A DNA stretch of 64,000 nt from UKL13-3 sp044353855. GTDB taxonomy: Bacteria; Bacteroidota; Bacteroidia; UKL13-3. The notes under the pieces were generated by a model. It made no database searches and was not told the origin of the DNA. It worked only from the letters and a program-made list of their open reading frames with translations. The stretch's first letter is position 1; each line of letters opens with the position of its first letter. Below, in pieces: positions 50,952 to 58,956 of this stretch. The position numbers were made by a program, and so were the translations under genes. Location of the stretch: positions 124,001-188,000 of the forward strand of contig JBILBF010000003.1 in NCBI GenBank assembly GCA_044353855.1, in the 5' to 3' direction.

Positions 50952-52880
50952 ATGACTTACCCATATCAACTTAAAAGTTTTGACCAATACAAAGATGCAT
51001 ATCAAAAAAGCTTGGATTCACCCGAAACATTTTGGGCTGAAATTGCCGAGCATTTTGTTTGGAAAAAAAAATGGGATAACGTATTGGAATGGAATTTTAT
51101 TGAACCAAAAATAGAATGGTTTAAAGGAGCACAATTAAACATAACAGAAAATTGTATTGATAGACATCTTGCAACCAAAGGTGAAGAACCTGCCATTATC
51201 TGGGAACCTAATAATCCAGAAGAACGTACACGTATTGTAACCTATAACCGTTTACATAAACGGGTGTGTCAAGTTGCACAAATGCTTACTAATTTAGGTG
51301 TTAAAAAAGGAGATAGAGTATGTATTTATATGGGTATGGTACCCGAATTAGCCTATGCAATTTTAGGTTGTGCGCGTATTGGAGCCATACACTCTGTGAT
51401 CTTTGGTGGCTTCTCTGCCCAAAGTATTGCCGATAGATTAGAAGATGCGCAATCAACATACATTATAACTTGCGATGGTGCATACAGAGGTGCTAAAGAT
51501 ATACCCCTTAAAAGTGTTATTGATGATGCGTTGATTGGAAATAAAATGGTTAAAAAAGTAATTGTTTTTACCCGTACTCGAATTCCGATATCCATGCTAA
51601 AAGGACGGGATGTATGGTGGGAAGATGAGATGGAGTATGCCGAAACACAAGTGGATAAAAATGGAATAGTGAGTTTTCCTGCTGTTGCAATGGATGCCGA
51701 AGATCCTTTGTTTATTCTTTATACATCTGGCTCTACAGGCAAACCCAAAGGGGTAGTTCATACAACAGCTGGTTATATGGTATGGACAAATTACACATTT
51801 ATCAATGCATTTCAATACCAACCTATGCAAGTACATTTTTGCACAGCTGATATTGGTTGGATTACAGGGCACAGTTATATTGTGTATGGTCCTTTAAGTG
51901 CCGGAGGTACTTCATTGCTTTTTGAAGGAATTCCAACTTGGCCAGATGCTGGTAGAATTTGGGATATTGTAGCCAAACATAAAGTTGCTATTTTATACAT
52001 TGCTCCTACTGCCATTCGCAGTTTAATGAGTTGTGGTTTATCATTTATAAATGACAAAGAGTTAAGTTCTTTAAAAGTTCTTGGTTCTGTTGGAGAGCCT
52101 ATTAATGAAGAGGCTTGGCAGTGGTTTCATAAAAATATTGGCAAAGAAAAATGTCCCATCATTGATACATGGTGGCAAACAGAAACTGGCGGAATAATGA
52201 TTTCAGGACTTGCTGGAGTTACCCCTCAAAAACCAACTTTTGCCACATTACCTATGCCAGGTATACATCCTGTTTTGATAGATGAAAACGGAAAAATTAT
52301 TTTAGAAAATTCGGTGAGTGGTAACTTATGTATTACAAAACCATGGCCAGGTATGATACGAACAACTTATGGAGATCATGAACGTTGCCGAACAAGTTAT
52401 TTTGCTACTTATAAAAATATGTATTTCACGGGTGATGGATGTTTACGTGACGAAAACGGGTTTTACAGAATAACTGGTCGAGTTGATGATGTATTAAATG
52501 TAAGTGGACATCGAATAGGAACCGCTGAAGTAGAAAATGCTTTAAATATGCATAGTGGTGTTATAGAAAGTGCTGTTGTGGGATATCCGCACGATATTAA
52601 AGGACAAGGAATTTATGCCTACATTATTTTAGAGCACATGCATGGAGATGAAGAGCAAATGCGTAAAGATATTTCCCAAACGGTATCCCGAATTATTGGA
52701 GCAATTGCCAAACCCGATAAAATACAATTTGTAAAAGGGTTACCCAAAACTCGAAGTGGCAAAATTATGCGCAGAATACTTCGCAAAATAGCTGAAGGTG
52801 AAACAGAAAACTTAGGTGATACATCAACTTTATTAGATCCAAATATTGTTGAGGAAATCAAACAAAATGCTTTAAAATAA
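50952..52880 (+). CDS. acs: Acetyl-CoA synthetase
   Basis: AMP-forming acetate activation. ACS N-terminal domain from residue 1, P-loop-like LYTSGSTGKPKGVVH, core WWQTETGGIMISG, hinge TGRVDDVLNVSGHRIGTAEVENAL, and the acetylation-site lysine in KTRSGKIMRRILR. 642 residues, normal for ACS. The motif TADIGWITGHSYIVYGPL fixes acetate/propionate-type specificity. Its 3' end overlaps the convergent radical SAM gene by 9 bp. Confidence 0.95.
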   Translation: MTYPYQLKSFDQYKDAYQKSLDSPETFWAEIAEHFVWKKKWDNVLEWNFIEPKIEWFKGAQLNITENCIDRHLATKGEEPAIIWEPNNPEERTRIVTYNRLHKRVCQVAQMLTNLGVKKGDRVCIYMGMVPELAYAILGCARIGAIHSVIFGGFSAQSIADRLEDAQSTYIITCDGAYRGAKDIPLKSVIDDALIGNKMVKKVIVFTRTRIPISMLKGRDVWWEDEMEYAETQVDKNGIVSFPAVAMDAEDPLFILYTSGSTGKPKGVVHTTAGYMVWTNYTFINAFQYQPMQVHFCTADIGWITGHSYIVYGPLSAGGTSLLFEGIPTWPDAGRIWDIVAKHKVAILYIAPTAIRSLMSCGLSFINDKELSSLKVLGSVGEPINEEAWQWFHKNIGKEKCPIIDTWWQTETGGIMISGLAGVTPQKPTFATLPMPGIHPVLIDENGKIILENSVSGNLCITKPWPGMIRTTYGDHERCRTSYFATYKNMYFTGDGCLRDENGFYRITGRVDDVLNVSGHRIGTAEVENALNMHSGVIESAVVGYPHDIKGQGIYAYIILEHMHGDEEQMRKDISQTVSRIIGAIAKPDKIQFVKGLPKTRSGKIMRRILRKIAEGETENLGDTSTLLDPNIVEEIKQNALK

Positions 52881-53948
52881 ACCGATTTGTCGCCCACCTT
52901 TTAAAGGTCTTTCAAAAGCAGTAAGATTAAATGTAAAATCAGCTTCAATATTCATGTATTTTTTGCGAGAAGCACTGAATAAACTATGGATACTTTCGGC
53001 TATTTTAGCTTCTCCTTTCATACGTGTTCCATAACGAGAATCATTGAGTTTACCACCATGGCATTCTGCAACTTGTTTTAGTATTTTATCTGCTGCATCT
53101 GGAAATGCTTTGTTTACCCAATCAATAAATAAATGTTCTACTTGACCATTTAACCTAAGTAATGTATATCCAGCAGTGTGAGCTCCAGCATTTGCTGCTG
53201 CTTCAATCACTTCACTTATACTATAATTAGTAAGGCCAGGAATAATAGGTGCAACCATTACTCCACAAGGTATACCTGCCTTTGATAATGAACTAATGAT
53301 GTTCAATCTATTTTGATAGGTTGAGGTTCGCGGTTCTAATTTTTGACGAATACTTTCATTTAGTGAAGTAATGGTAACACATACTTGAACAAGATTATGT
53401 TGGGCTAATTGCTTCAATAAATCCAAATCCCTTAATACCAATTGATTTTTGGTGATTATTCCAACTGGATTTTTATACTTTAAACATACTTCTAACAATT
53501 TTCGTGTTAACTCATATTTGCGCTCAATGGGTTGGTAACAATCGGTATTACCTGATAACGATATAACTGCTGGTTTCCAGTTTTTATGTTCAAAAGCTTG
53601 AGCCAATAATTGAGGAGCATTGGGTTTGGCAATTAGTTTAGACTCAAAATCTAAACCTGCACTAAAACCCCAGTATTCATGAGAGTTGCGAGCATAACAA
53701 TAAATACAGCCATGCTCACATCCTTGGTAAGGATTAACCGAAAATTGCATACCCACGTCCGGACTCTTAATTACATTAATTATTTTTTTGGGATAGTCAA
53801 AAAATACTTGTGTACGCACCTCTTGTATAAGCGGTTCATCCAACCCTTCCATATATTCAGTTACCGTTTCGTATTTGCTAAAATGATTTGGCGGATTAAA
53901 TTGAGAACCTCTTCCTTTTAACAGCTCAGGTGGTGTAAATAATTGCAT
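52872..53948 (-). CDS. PA0069 family radical SAM protein
   Basis: Radical SAM enzyme of 358 residues, related to the spore photoproduct lyase group. The [4Fe-4S] motif is GCEHGCIYCYARNSHEYWG. SLSGNTDCYQPIERKYELTRKLLEVC, VGIITKNQLVLRDLDLL and GVMVAPIIPGLTNYSI are typical. The reaction is unknown. Ends in conserved LKGGRQIGLF. Convergent with acs. Confidence 0.85.
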   Translation of the reverse strand: MQLFTPPELLKGRGSQFNPPNHFSKYETVTEYMEGLDEPLIQEVRTQVFFDYPKKIINVIKSPDVGMQFSVNPYQGCEHGCIYCYARNSHEYWGFSAGLDFESKLIAKPNAPQLLAQAFEHKNWKPAVISLSGNTDCYQPIERKYELTRKLLEVCLKYKNPVGIITKNQLVLRDLDLLKQLAQHNLVQVCVTITSLNESIRQKLEPRTSTYQNRLNIISSLSKAGIPCGVMVAPIIPGLTNYSISEVIEAAANAGAHTAGYTLLRLNGQVEHLFIDWVNKAFPDAADKILKQVAECHGGKLNDSRYGTRMKGEAKIAESIHSLFSASRKKYMNIEADFTFNLTAFERPLKGGRQIGLF

Positions 53949-53982
53949 TGTTTAATTTTATAAATTAAAAATAGTTGGTGTT

Positions 53983-54747
53983 TTATAGGTTAATTTTTTT
54001 TAAACTTTCTATTTCAACTCTCATACTTCTGAGCATATTCATGATACTATCTAAATTTAATTCCTCTTCTTTTTTATCAGAAACATTAAGCGTGCATACA
54101 AATTGCCATATTTCCAACACTTCAGAAGTATTTACGTTATATGATGAATACGTTTTATTATCAGAATGCAACTCGAGTTTATTTTCCTCCTTTTTATAAA
54201 TACGTTTATATACAATTCCTTCCTCTTTGGTAATTAAAATATATGTATCACCATCATTTATATCTGCAATGGTTTCCACAAATTTTCCAATTACAAAACT
54301 TCCATCTTTAAGAGGAGGCATCGAATCCCCCTTAATTGGAAAAGCTCTATGTTTACCAATAATCCTAAATGGCAAATTCATATTAGGTAGTTTTTCAAAA
54401 TACTCTGGATCGCTGTAACCATTTAAATAACCAGCAGACGCTTTAGCTGTTACCACTTCAACCAAATCATTATTATTTGCATCCACCATTATAGGAAACA
54501 GCAATCTGTTTTCAGCAACTTTCATCAAAGATGCACCATCTGTTTTATGCAAATCACACTTAAGCAAGGCATCTATAGCTACATGAAACAGTGTTGAAAG
54601 TTGAATAAGTACCCCAATTGAAGGTTCTGCACGTCCCTCTTCATATGAACCGACACGCGAACGGTTTATGTTCAATTGTTCGGCTAATTGCAGCTGATTC
54701 CAACCTTTAAGGGAACGTAAGTACTTGATATTGTTTGCTATCTTCAA
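53983..54747 (-). CDS. XRE family regulator with S24 peptidase domain
   Basis: 254 residues. N-terminal helix-turn-helix (IKYLRSLKGWNQLQLAEQLNINRSRVGSYEEGRAEPS) and a C-terminal LexA/CI-type domain (FPIKGDSMPPLKDGSFVIGKF, then DTYILITKEEGIVYKRIYK) with a probable Ser-Lys dyad in GDSM and VYKR. The dyad suggests cleavage-type or stress control, possibly of its own promoter. Start codon TTG at 54747; no ATG is in frame upstream. The nearby radical SAM gene lies 34 bp downstream. No phage genes are adjacent. Confidence 0.83.
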   Translation of the reverse strand: MKIANNIKYLRSLKGWNQLQLAEQLNINRSRVGSYEEGRAEPSIGVLIQLSTLFHVAIDALLKCDLHKTDGASLMKVAENRLLFPIMVDANNNDLVEVVTAKASAGYLNGYSDPEYFEKLPNMNLPFRIIGKHRAFPIKGDSMPPLKDGSFVIGKFVETIADINDGDTYILITKEEGIVYKRIYKKEENKLELHSDNKTYSSYNVNTSEVLEIWQFVCTLNVSDKKEEELNLDSIMNMLRSMRVEIESLKKINL

Positions 54748-54748
54748 A

Positions 54749-54780
54749 ATACTAAATTATTTAGCACAATAATACTAAAT
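54749..54780. promoter_or_regulatory. Operator/promoter region of the XRE-S24 regulator
   Basis: The palindrome CTAAAT-T-ATTTAG (54752-54764) and a further half-site in ATACTAAAT (54772-54780) flank a minus-strand -7-like element TATTATTG (54775-54768; one mismatch). The direct repeat ATACTAAAT occurs at 54749-54757 and 54772-54780. Suggests autoregulation. Confidence 0.5.
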
Positions 54781-54933
54781 AAATACGTAATTTTACAAAT
54801 GAAATTTTGATTGATTTCTAGGTGAGTTATTTGATAATTAAGGGAGTTCAATTTATTGCCAGTAAATTATTCCTTAATTATCACTCACCATTTTTAAAAT
54901 TTGAGTAGAGAATGCTACAATATCTTATAACTA

Positions 54934-54968
54934 AAAAGGGTTTGCTGATCAAACAGACAAACCCTTTT
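54934..54968 (-). terminator. Terminator after the thioredoxin gene
   Basis: AAAAGGGTTTG (54934-54944) pairs with CAAACCCTTTT (54958-54968); on the minus strand the stem runs into TTTTT. Confidence 0.8.
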
Positions 54969-54988
54969 AAATATTGGTTGAAGTAATG

Positions 54989-55450
54989 CTAATTTGATAT
55001 GAAATCTTTCTTCACACTTTCAAGTACTACCTTTAATCCTTTTGCATCTTTATATCCACCTACAACAGTTGTTTTTTTATTTTTAGGCTGGTAAAAAATT
55101 GTAGTAGGGTAACCTCCTAATTGGTTTTTACTTAAAACACCTGCAAGTTCATTACCCGAATATTTTTTTCCTTCAAATGTATATGTTCCTTCAACTTCTG
55201 GATTAAACTTAATTGCAACATAGTCTATATTAATAAGACCTATTACTTCAGATTGTGAATAGGTATCTCTATCCATTCGTTTACACCAACCACACCAATC
55301 TGTATAAACGTCTACAAGCATAATCTTACCTTTTTTCTGTGCTAACTTATAACCTTCGTCAAAACCAAGCCATTGTAATTCATCCGATTTTTTAAAAGAG
55401 CTACTTATTAAAAGTGTAATAGTTAGCAATACAATATTGATATGTTTCAT
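54989..55450 (-). CDS. Secreted thioredoxin family protein
   Basis: 153 residues. A signal-like N-terminus (MKHINIVLLTITLLISSSF) is followed by a thioredoxin fold with the active site DVYTDWCGWCKRMDRDTY (CGWC) and the cis-proline in LGGYPTTIFYQPKNKKTTVVGGY. Predicted to be a periplasmic dithiol reductase or chaperone-like protein. Own promoter and terminator, so it is a single gene. Confidence 0.87.
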   Translation of the reverse strand: MKHINIVLLTITLLISSSFKKSDELQWLGFDEGYKLAQKKGKIMLVDVYTDWCGWCKRMDRDTYSQSEVIGLINIDYVAIKFNPEVEGTYTFEGKKYSGNELAGVLSKNQLGGYPTTIFYQPKNKKTTVVGGYKDAKGLKVVLESVKKDFISN

Positions 55451-55476
55451 TTAAAAATGTTGTTTTAATGCAATCA

Positions 55477-55484
55477 CGAATTTA
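55477..55484 (-). promoter_or_regulatory. -7 element of the thioredoxin gene
   Basis: Minus-strand TAAATTCG matches TAnnTTCG and is 26 nt from the ATG. No TTG at -33. Confidence 0.5.
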
Positions 55485-55538
55485 CTGTAAATTTACTTGA
55501 GTAAATATTAATTTTTTCTAAAATAATTAAAAATAGCC

Positions 55539-55577
55539 TAAACAAAAAAGACGACTATTAGTCGTCTTTTTTGTTTA
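55539..55577. terminator. Terminator of the ribosomal alpha operon
   Basis: Long perfect palindrome around ATT: GACGACT pairs with AGTCGTC, extended on both sides by A-rich and T-rich arms that also pair. Works in either direction; ends the rplQ transcript. Confidence 0.9.
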
Positions 55578-55591
55578 TCGTAAAGTGTAAA

Positions 55592-56074
55592 TTACTCTGC
55601 TGATTCTGTTGTTGTTTCTTCAGCCGCTACATCAGAAGCTTTGGGTGCTTTTGCACGGCTTCTACGGGTTGTTTTCTTGGCTTCAGTTTTAATTGCTTTA
55701 TCATTCATTACTACTTCGTTAAAATCAACTAATTCCATGATAGCCATTTCTGCGTTATCACCTTTCCGGTTGGTTAATTTTAAAATACGAGTGTATCCTC
55801 CTGGTCTTTCACCAACTTTAGGTGCTACAATACCAAATAATTCTTTCACTGAATCTTTGCTTTGTAAGTAGCTAAATACAACTCTACGTGAGTTTGTAGA
55901 ATCATCCTTACCTTTGGTTATGATAGGCTCTACATATTTACGCAATGCTTTTGCTTTTGCAAGAGTTGTAGTAATACGTTTATGAACAATTAGTGAAGAT
56001 GCCATATTGGCTAACATCGCATTTCTATGTGATGCTGTTCTTCCTAAGTGATTAACTGTTTTTCCGTGTCTCAT
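55592..56074 (-). CDS. rplQ: 50S ribosomal protein L17
   Basis: MRHGKTVNHLGRTASHRNAMLANMASSL is a strong L17 signature. 160 residues; the last 35 form a basic then acidic low-complexity tail (KKTTRRSRAKAPK, then EETTTESAE) typical of this phylum. Last gene of the alpha operon, followed by a strong palindromic terminator. Confidence 0.97.
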   Translation of the reverse strand: MRHGKTVNHLGRTASHRNAMLANMASSLIVHKRITTTLAKAKALRKYVEPIITKGKDDSTNSRRVVFSYLQSKDSVKELFGIVAPKVGERPGGYTRILKLTNRKGDNAEMAIMELVDFNEVVMNDKAIKTEAKKTTRRSRAKAPKASDVAAEETTTESAE

Positions 56075-56112
56075 CGTTCAAAAAATTTGTCTGTTTTTAC
56101 AGTCTATTATAT

Positions 56113-57105
56113 TTATTCTTCGTTGCCTAAATACTTAACTACATCCATTCCAAAAGTTAACCCTTTGTCTCTAGCAAGTTCTTCCAATTCTGAAAGTGAT
56201 TTTTTACCAAAGTTGCGGAATTTTAATAAGTCAGCAATATCAAAAGCAACTAACTCTCCTAACGTTTTGATATCAGCAGCTTTTAAGCAGTTGTATGCAC
56301 GAACTGATAAATCAAGATCAGATAGAGGCGTTTTCAATATTTTACGAATGTGCAATACATTTTCATCAACCTCTTGAGGAGCTTCTTTAACTTGAGTATC
56401 TAAAGTTATAAGTTCGTCCGAGAATAACATGAAATGTTGAATCAAAATCTTAGCTGCTTCTTTTAAAGCATCTTCTGGATGAATAGATCCATCGCTAGCA
56501 ATCTCTACAGTTAATTTTTCATAATCTGTTTTTTGCTCAACTCGGTAATCTTCAACGCTGTATTTTACATTTTTTATTGGCGTAAAAATTGCATCTACTG
56601 GAATTAAACCAATCACTGCATCTTTAGGTTTGTTTTCTTCAGCTGGAACATAACCTCTACCTTTTTCAACCGTAATTTCCATTTCGATATGAACCTTAGG
56701 ATCCATATTGCAAATGATCAAATCTGGATTTAATATTTTAAATGCATTGGTATGTTTACCTATTTCACCAGCCGTAAAATGCTCTTGGCCTTTTACACTA
56801 ATAAATACTTTTTCGTTATCTACTCCATCAACTACTCGTTTGAAACGAATTTGTTTTAAGTTTAAAACGATTTCGGTTACATCTTCAATCACACCTTTTA
56901 TAGTAGAAAACTCATGTTCAACACCAGTAATTTTTACTGAGGTAATAGCATAGCCTTCTAAAGATGAAAGAAGAATTCTACGCAATGCGTTACCAATAGT
57001 AACACCGTAACCTTTTTCCAAAGGGCGGAATTCGAACTGACCAAAGAAGTCAGTTTCTTTATGCATGATAACTTTATCGGGTTTTTGAAATGCGAGAATA
57101 GCCAT
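56113..57105 (-). CDS. rpoA: RNA polymerase alpha subunit
   Basis: Assembles the polymerase and binds promoter elements and regulators. N-terminal domain: FGQFEFRPLEKGYGVTIGNALRRILLSSLEGYAIT. C-terminal domain: LDLSVRAYNCLKAADIKTLGELVAFDIADLLKFRNFGKKSLSELE. 330 residues, normal. Positioned between rpsD and rplQ as in other bacteria. Confidence 0.98.
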   Translation of the reverse strand: MAILAFQKPDKVIMHKETDFFGQFEFRPLEKGYGVTIGNALRRILLSSLEGYAITSVKITGVEHEFSTIKGVIEDVTEIVLNLKQIRFKRVVDGVDNEKVFISVKGQEHFTAGEIGKHTNAFKILNPDLIICNMDPKVHIEMEITVEKGRGYVPAEENKPKDAVIGLIPVDAIFTPIKNVKYSVEDYRVEQKTDYEKLTVEIASDGSIHPEDALKEAAKILIQHFMLFSDELITLDTQVKEAPQEVDENVLHIRKILKTPLSDLDLSVRAYNCLKAADIKTLGELVAFDIADLLKFRNFGKKSLSELEELARDKGLTFGMDVVKYLGNEE

Positions 57106-57124
57106 TTATGTAGTTGATTAATTA

Positions 57125-57733
57125 TTATTTTGAATACAATTCAACGATTAATTGTTCTTTGATATTTTCAGGAATATTTTCTCTTTCTGGGAAAGCTAAA
57201 AAGGTTCCTTGCATTGCTTTTGCATCTAAGTTTAACCAGTTAAATTTAGCAGGATTACTTGCATGCATAGCAGCACTAATTACTTCTAAAGATTTTGATT
57301 TTTCACGAACTCCAACTACTTCTCCAGGTTTAAGAGAATAAGAAGCAATATTCACTACTTTACCACCTACTGTAATATGGCAGTGATTTACCAACTGACG
57401 AGCTTGATCTCTGGTTGTAGCAAATCCTAAACGGAAAACAGTGTTGTCCAAACGTGCTTCCAAAAATTTCATCAAGTTTTCACCTGTAACACCTTTTTTT
57501 CGAGCAGCTTCTTCGAATGTTTTGTAGAACTGACGTTCCAATAAACCATAAGTATATTTTGCTTTTTGCTTCTCAGTTAACTGAATAGCATATTCAGTTG
57601 GTTTTGAACGCTTACGAGATTGTCCGTGTTGTCCTGGAGGATAACTTCTCTTATCAAAGTTTTTATCGGGACCGTAAATCGCTTCTTTGAACTTACGTGC
57701 GATTTTAGTTTTTGCTCCTATAAATCTAGCCAT
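57125..57733 (-). CDS. rpsD: 30S ribosomal protein S4
   Basis: Primary 16S rRNA binder and assembly protein. MARFIGAKTKIARKFKEAIYG at the start lacks the four-cysteine zinc motif, as in most bacteria. The S4 RNA-binding domain is LEARLDNTVFRLGFATTRDQARQLVNHCHITVGGKVV. 202 residues, normal. Confidence 0.97.
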   Translation of the reverse strand: MARFIGAKTKIARKFKEAIYGPDKNFDKRSYPPGQHGQSRKRSKPTEYAIQLTEKQKAKYTYGLLERQFYKTFEEAARKKGVTGENLMKFLEARLDNTVFRLGFATTRDQARQLVNHCHITVGGKVVNIASYSLKPGEVVGVREKSKSLEVISAAMHASNPAKFNWLNLDAKAMQGTFLAFPERENIPENIKEQLIVELYSK

Positions 57734-57760
57734 TGCTTATTTCTTCTAATTCGTTAATAA

Positions 57761-58156
57761 TTAAACTCTTCTCTTTTTTGGAGGGCGACATCCGTTATGT
57801 GGCATTGGAGTAATATCCTTAATGGTTGTTACTTCTAAACCAGCACCAGCTAATGTACGTATAGCCGAATCACGTCCTGAACCTGGTCCTTTAACGAATA
57901 CTTCAATTTTTTTCATTCCCATGTCTACTGCAACTTTAGCGCAATCAGCTGCAGCCATTTGTGCTGCATAGGGTGTATTCTTTTTTGAACCTCTAAATCC
58001 CATTTTACCAGCCGATGCCCAAGAAACAACTTGTCCCTTTGAATTGGTTAGTGAAATAATGATATTATTAAAACTAGCTTGGATGTGAGCTTGACCTAAA
58101 GAGTCAATCGTAACCGTTTTTTTCTTGCTAGTTTTTTTACTTGTATTTGTAGCCAT
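57761..58156 (-). CDS. rpsK: 30S ribosomal protein S11
   Basis: Platform protein of the 30S subunit. AHIQASFNNIIISLTNSKGQVVSWASAGKMGFRGSKKNTPYAAQ and PHNGCRPPKKRRV are invariant parts. 131 residues. Confidence 0.97.
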   Translation of the reverse strand: MATNTSKKTSKKKTVTIDSLGQAHIQASFNNIIISLTNSKGQVVSWASAGKMGFRGSKKNTPYAAQMAAADCAKVAVDMGMKKIEVFVKGPGSGRDSAIRTLAGAGLEVTTIKDITPMPHNGCRPPKKRRV

Positions 58157-58178
58157 TGTTAATTCTTTTTACAACTTA

Positions 58179-58556
58179 TTACTTAGTAACTTTTTTCTTA
58201 CCTGCCACTGTTTTGCGTTTTCCTTTACGGGTACGAGAGTTCGTACGAGTACGCTGACCACGAACAGGCAATCCTTTACGGTGACGTAAGCCTCGGTAAC
58301 AACCAATATCCATTAAACGTTTAATGTTTAATTGTTTCTCCGAACGCAATTCGCCTTCTACGGTAATTAATTCAGTGATATGCTTTCTGATTTTATTCAA
58401 ATCGTCATCATCCCAATCTTGAACTTTCTTATCCAAGTTGATACCGTTATCGGTTAAAATCTTAATCGCAGTTGAACGACCTATTCCGAAAATGTAGGTA
58501 AGTCCAATCTCACCACGCTTATTTTTTGGTAAATCAATACCTGATATACGAGCCAT
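58179..58556 (-). CDS. rpsM: 30S ribosomal protein S13
   Basis: Head protein contacting tRNA and the 50S subunit. MARISGIDLPKNKRGEIGLTYIFGIGRSTAIKIL and GCYRGLRHRKGLPVRGQRTRTNSRTRKG are diagnostic. 125 residues, normal. Confidence 0.97.
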   Translation of the reverse strand: MARISGIDLPKNKRGEIGLTYIFGIGRSTAIKILTDNGINLDKKVQDWDDDDLNKIRKHITELITVEGELRSEKQLNIKRLMDIGCYRGLRHRKGLPVRGQRTRTNSRTRKGKRKTVAGKKKVTK

Positions 58557-58565
58557 AGTTATATA

Positions 58566-58682
58566 TTATCCTTGACGTTGTTTGAATTTGGGATTTTTTT
58601 TGTTTATTACGAAAACAACTCCGTTGCGTTTCACAATCTTACAGTCTTCACTGCGTTTTTTTACTGATGCTCTAACCTTCAT
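58566..58682 (-). CDS. rpmJ: 50S ribosomal protein L36
   Basis: 38 residues, below usual ORF cut-offs. Reads MKVRASVKKRSEDCKIVKRN, then GVVFVINKKNPKFKQRQG. Only one of the zinc cysteines remains, so this is the zinc-independent form common in the phylum. Start ATG at 58682, 1 bp after the infA stop; stop at 58566-58568, 9 bp before rpsM. Confidence 0.95.
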   Translation of the reverse strand: MKVRASVKKRSEDCKIVKRNGVVFVINKKNPKFKQRQG

Positions 58683-58683
58683 G

Positions 58684-58902
58684 TTATTTGTATCTATAAA
58701 TTATTCTTCCTTTTGATAAATCATATGGCGACATCTCAACCGATATTTTATCGCCTGGTAAAATTTTAATGTAGTGCATTCTCATTTTACCAGAGATGTG
58801 TGCTATAATTTCGTGTCCATTTTCAAGCTGTACTCTAAACATGGCATTTGACAATGCTTCCATTATAATACCATCTTGTTTAATTAGAGCTTGTTTCGAC
58901 AT
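58684..58902 (-). CDS. infA: Translation initiation factor IF-1
   Basis: OB-fold factor that binds the A site during initiation. IKQDGIIMEALSNAMFRVQLENGHEIIAHISGKMRMHYIKILPGDKISVEMSPYDLSKGRIIYRYK is standard IF-1 (72 residues). In many Bacteroidota the methionine aminopeptidase gene lies between secY and infA; here that gene is absent and the 54-bp gap holds a promoter. Confidence 0.98.
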   Translation of the reverse strand: MSKQALIKQDGIIMEALSNAMFRVQLENGHEIIAHISGKMRMHYIKILPGDKISVEMSPYDLSKGRIIYRYK

Positions 58903-58921
58903 GTTTTACTTTTAAGGGCTG

Positions 58922-58952
58922 CAAATGTAGCAGTTATTTTTATAATTGCCAA
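58922..58952 (-). promoter_or_regulatory. Promoter between secY and infA
   Basis: Minus strand: TTG (58952-58950), 20-nt spacer, TACATTTG (58929-58922), then CAGCCC. A full consensus promoter inside the ribosomal cluster, so infA-rpmJ-rpsM-rpsK-rpsD-rpoA-rplQ can be transcribed independently of secY. Confidence 0.75.
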
Positions 58953-58956
58953 CTTT

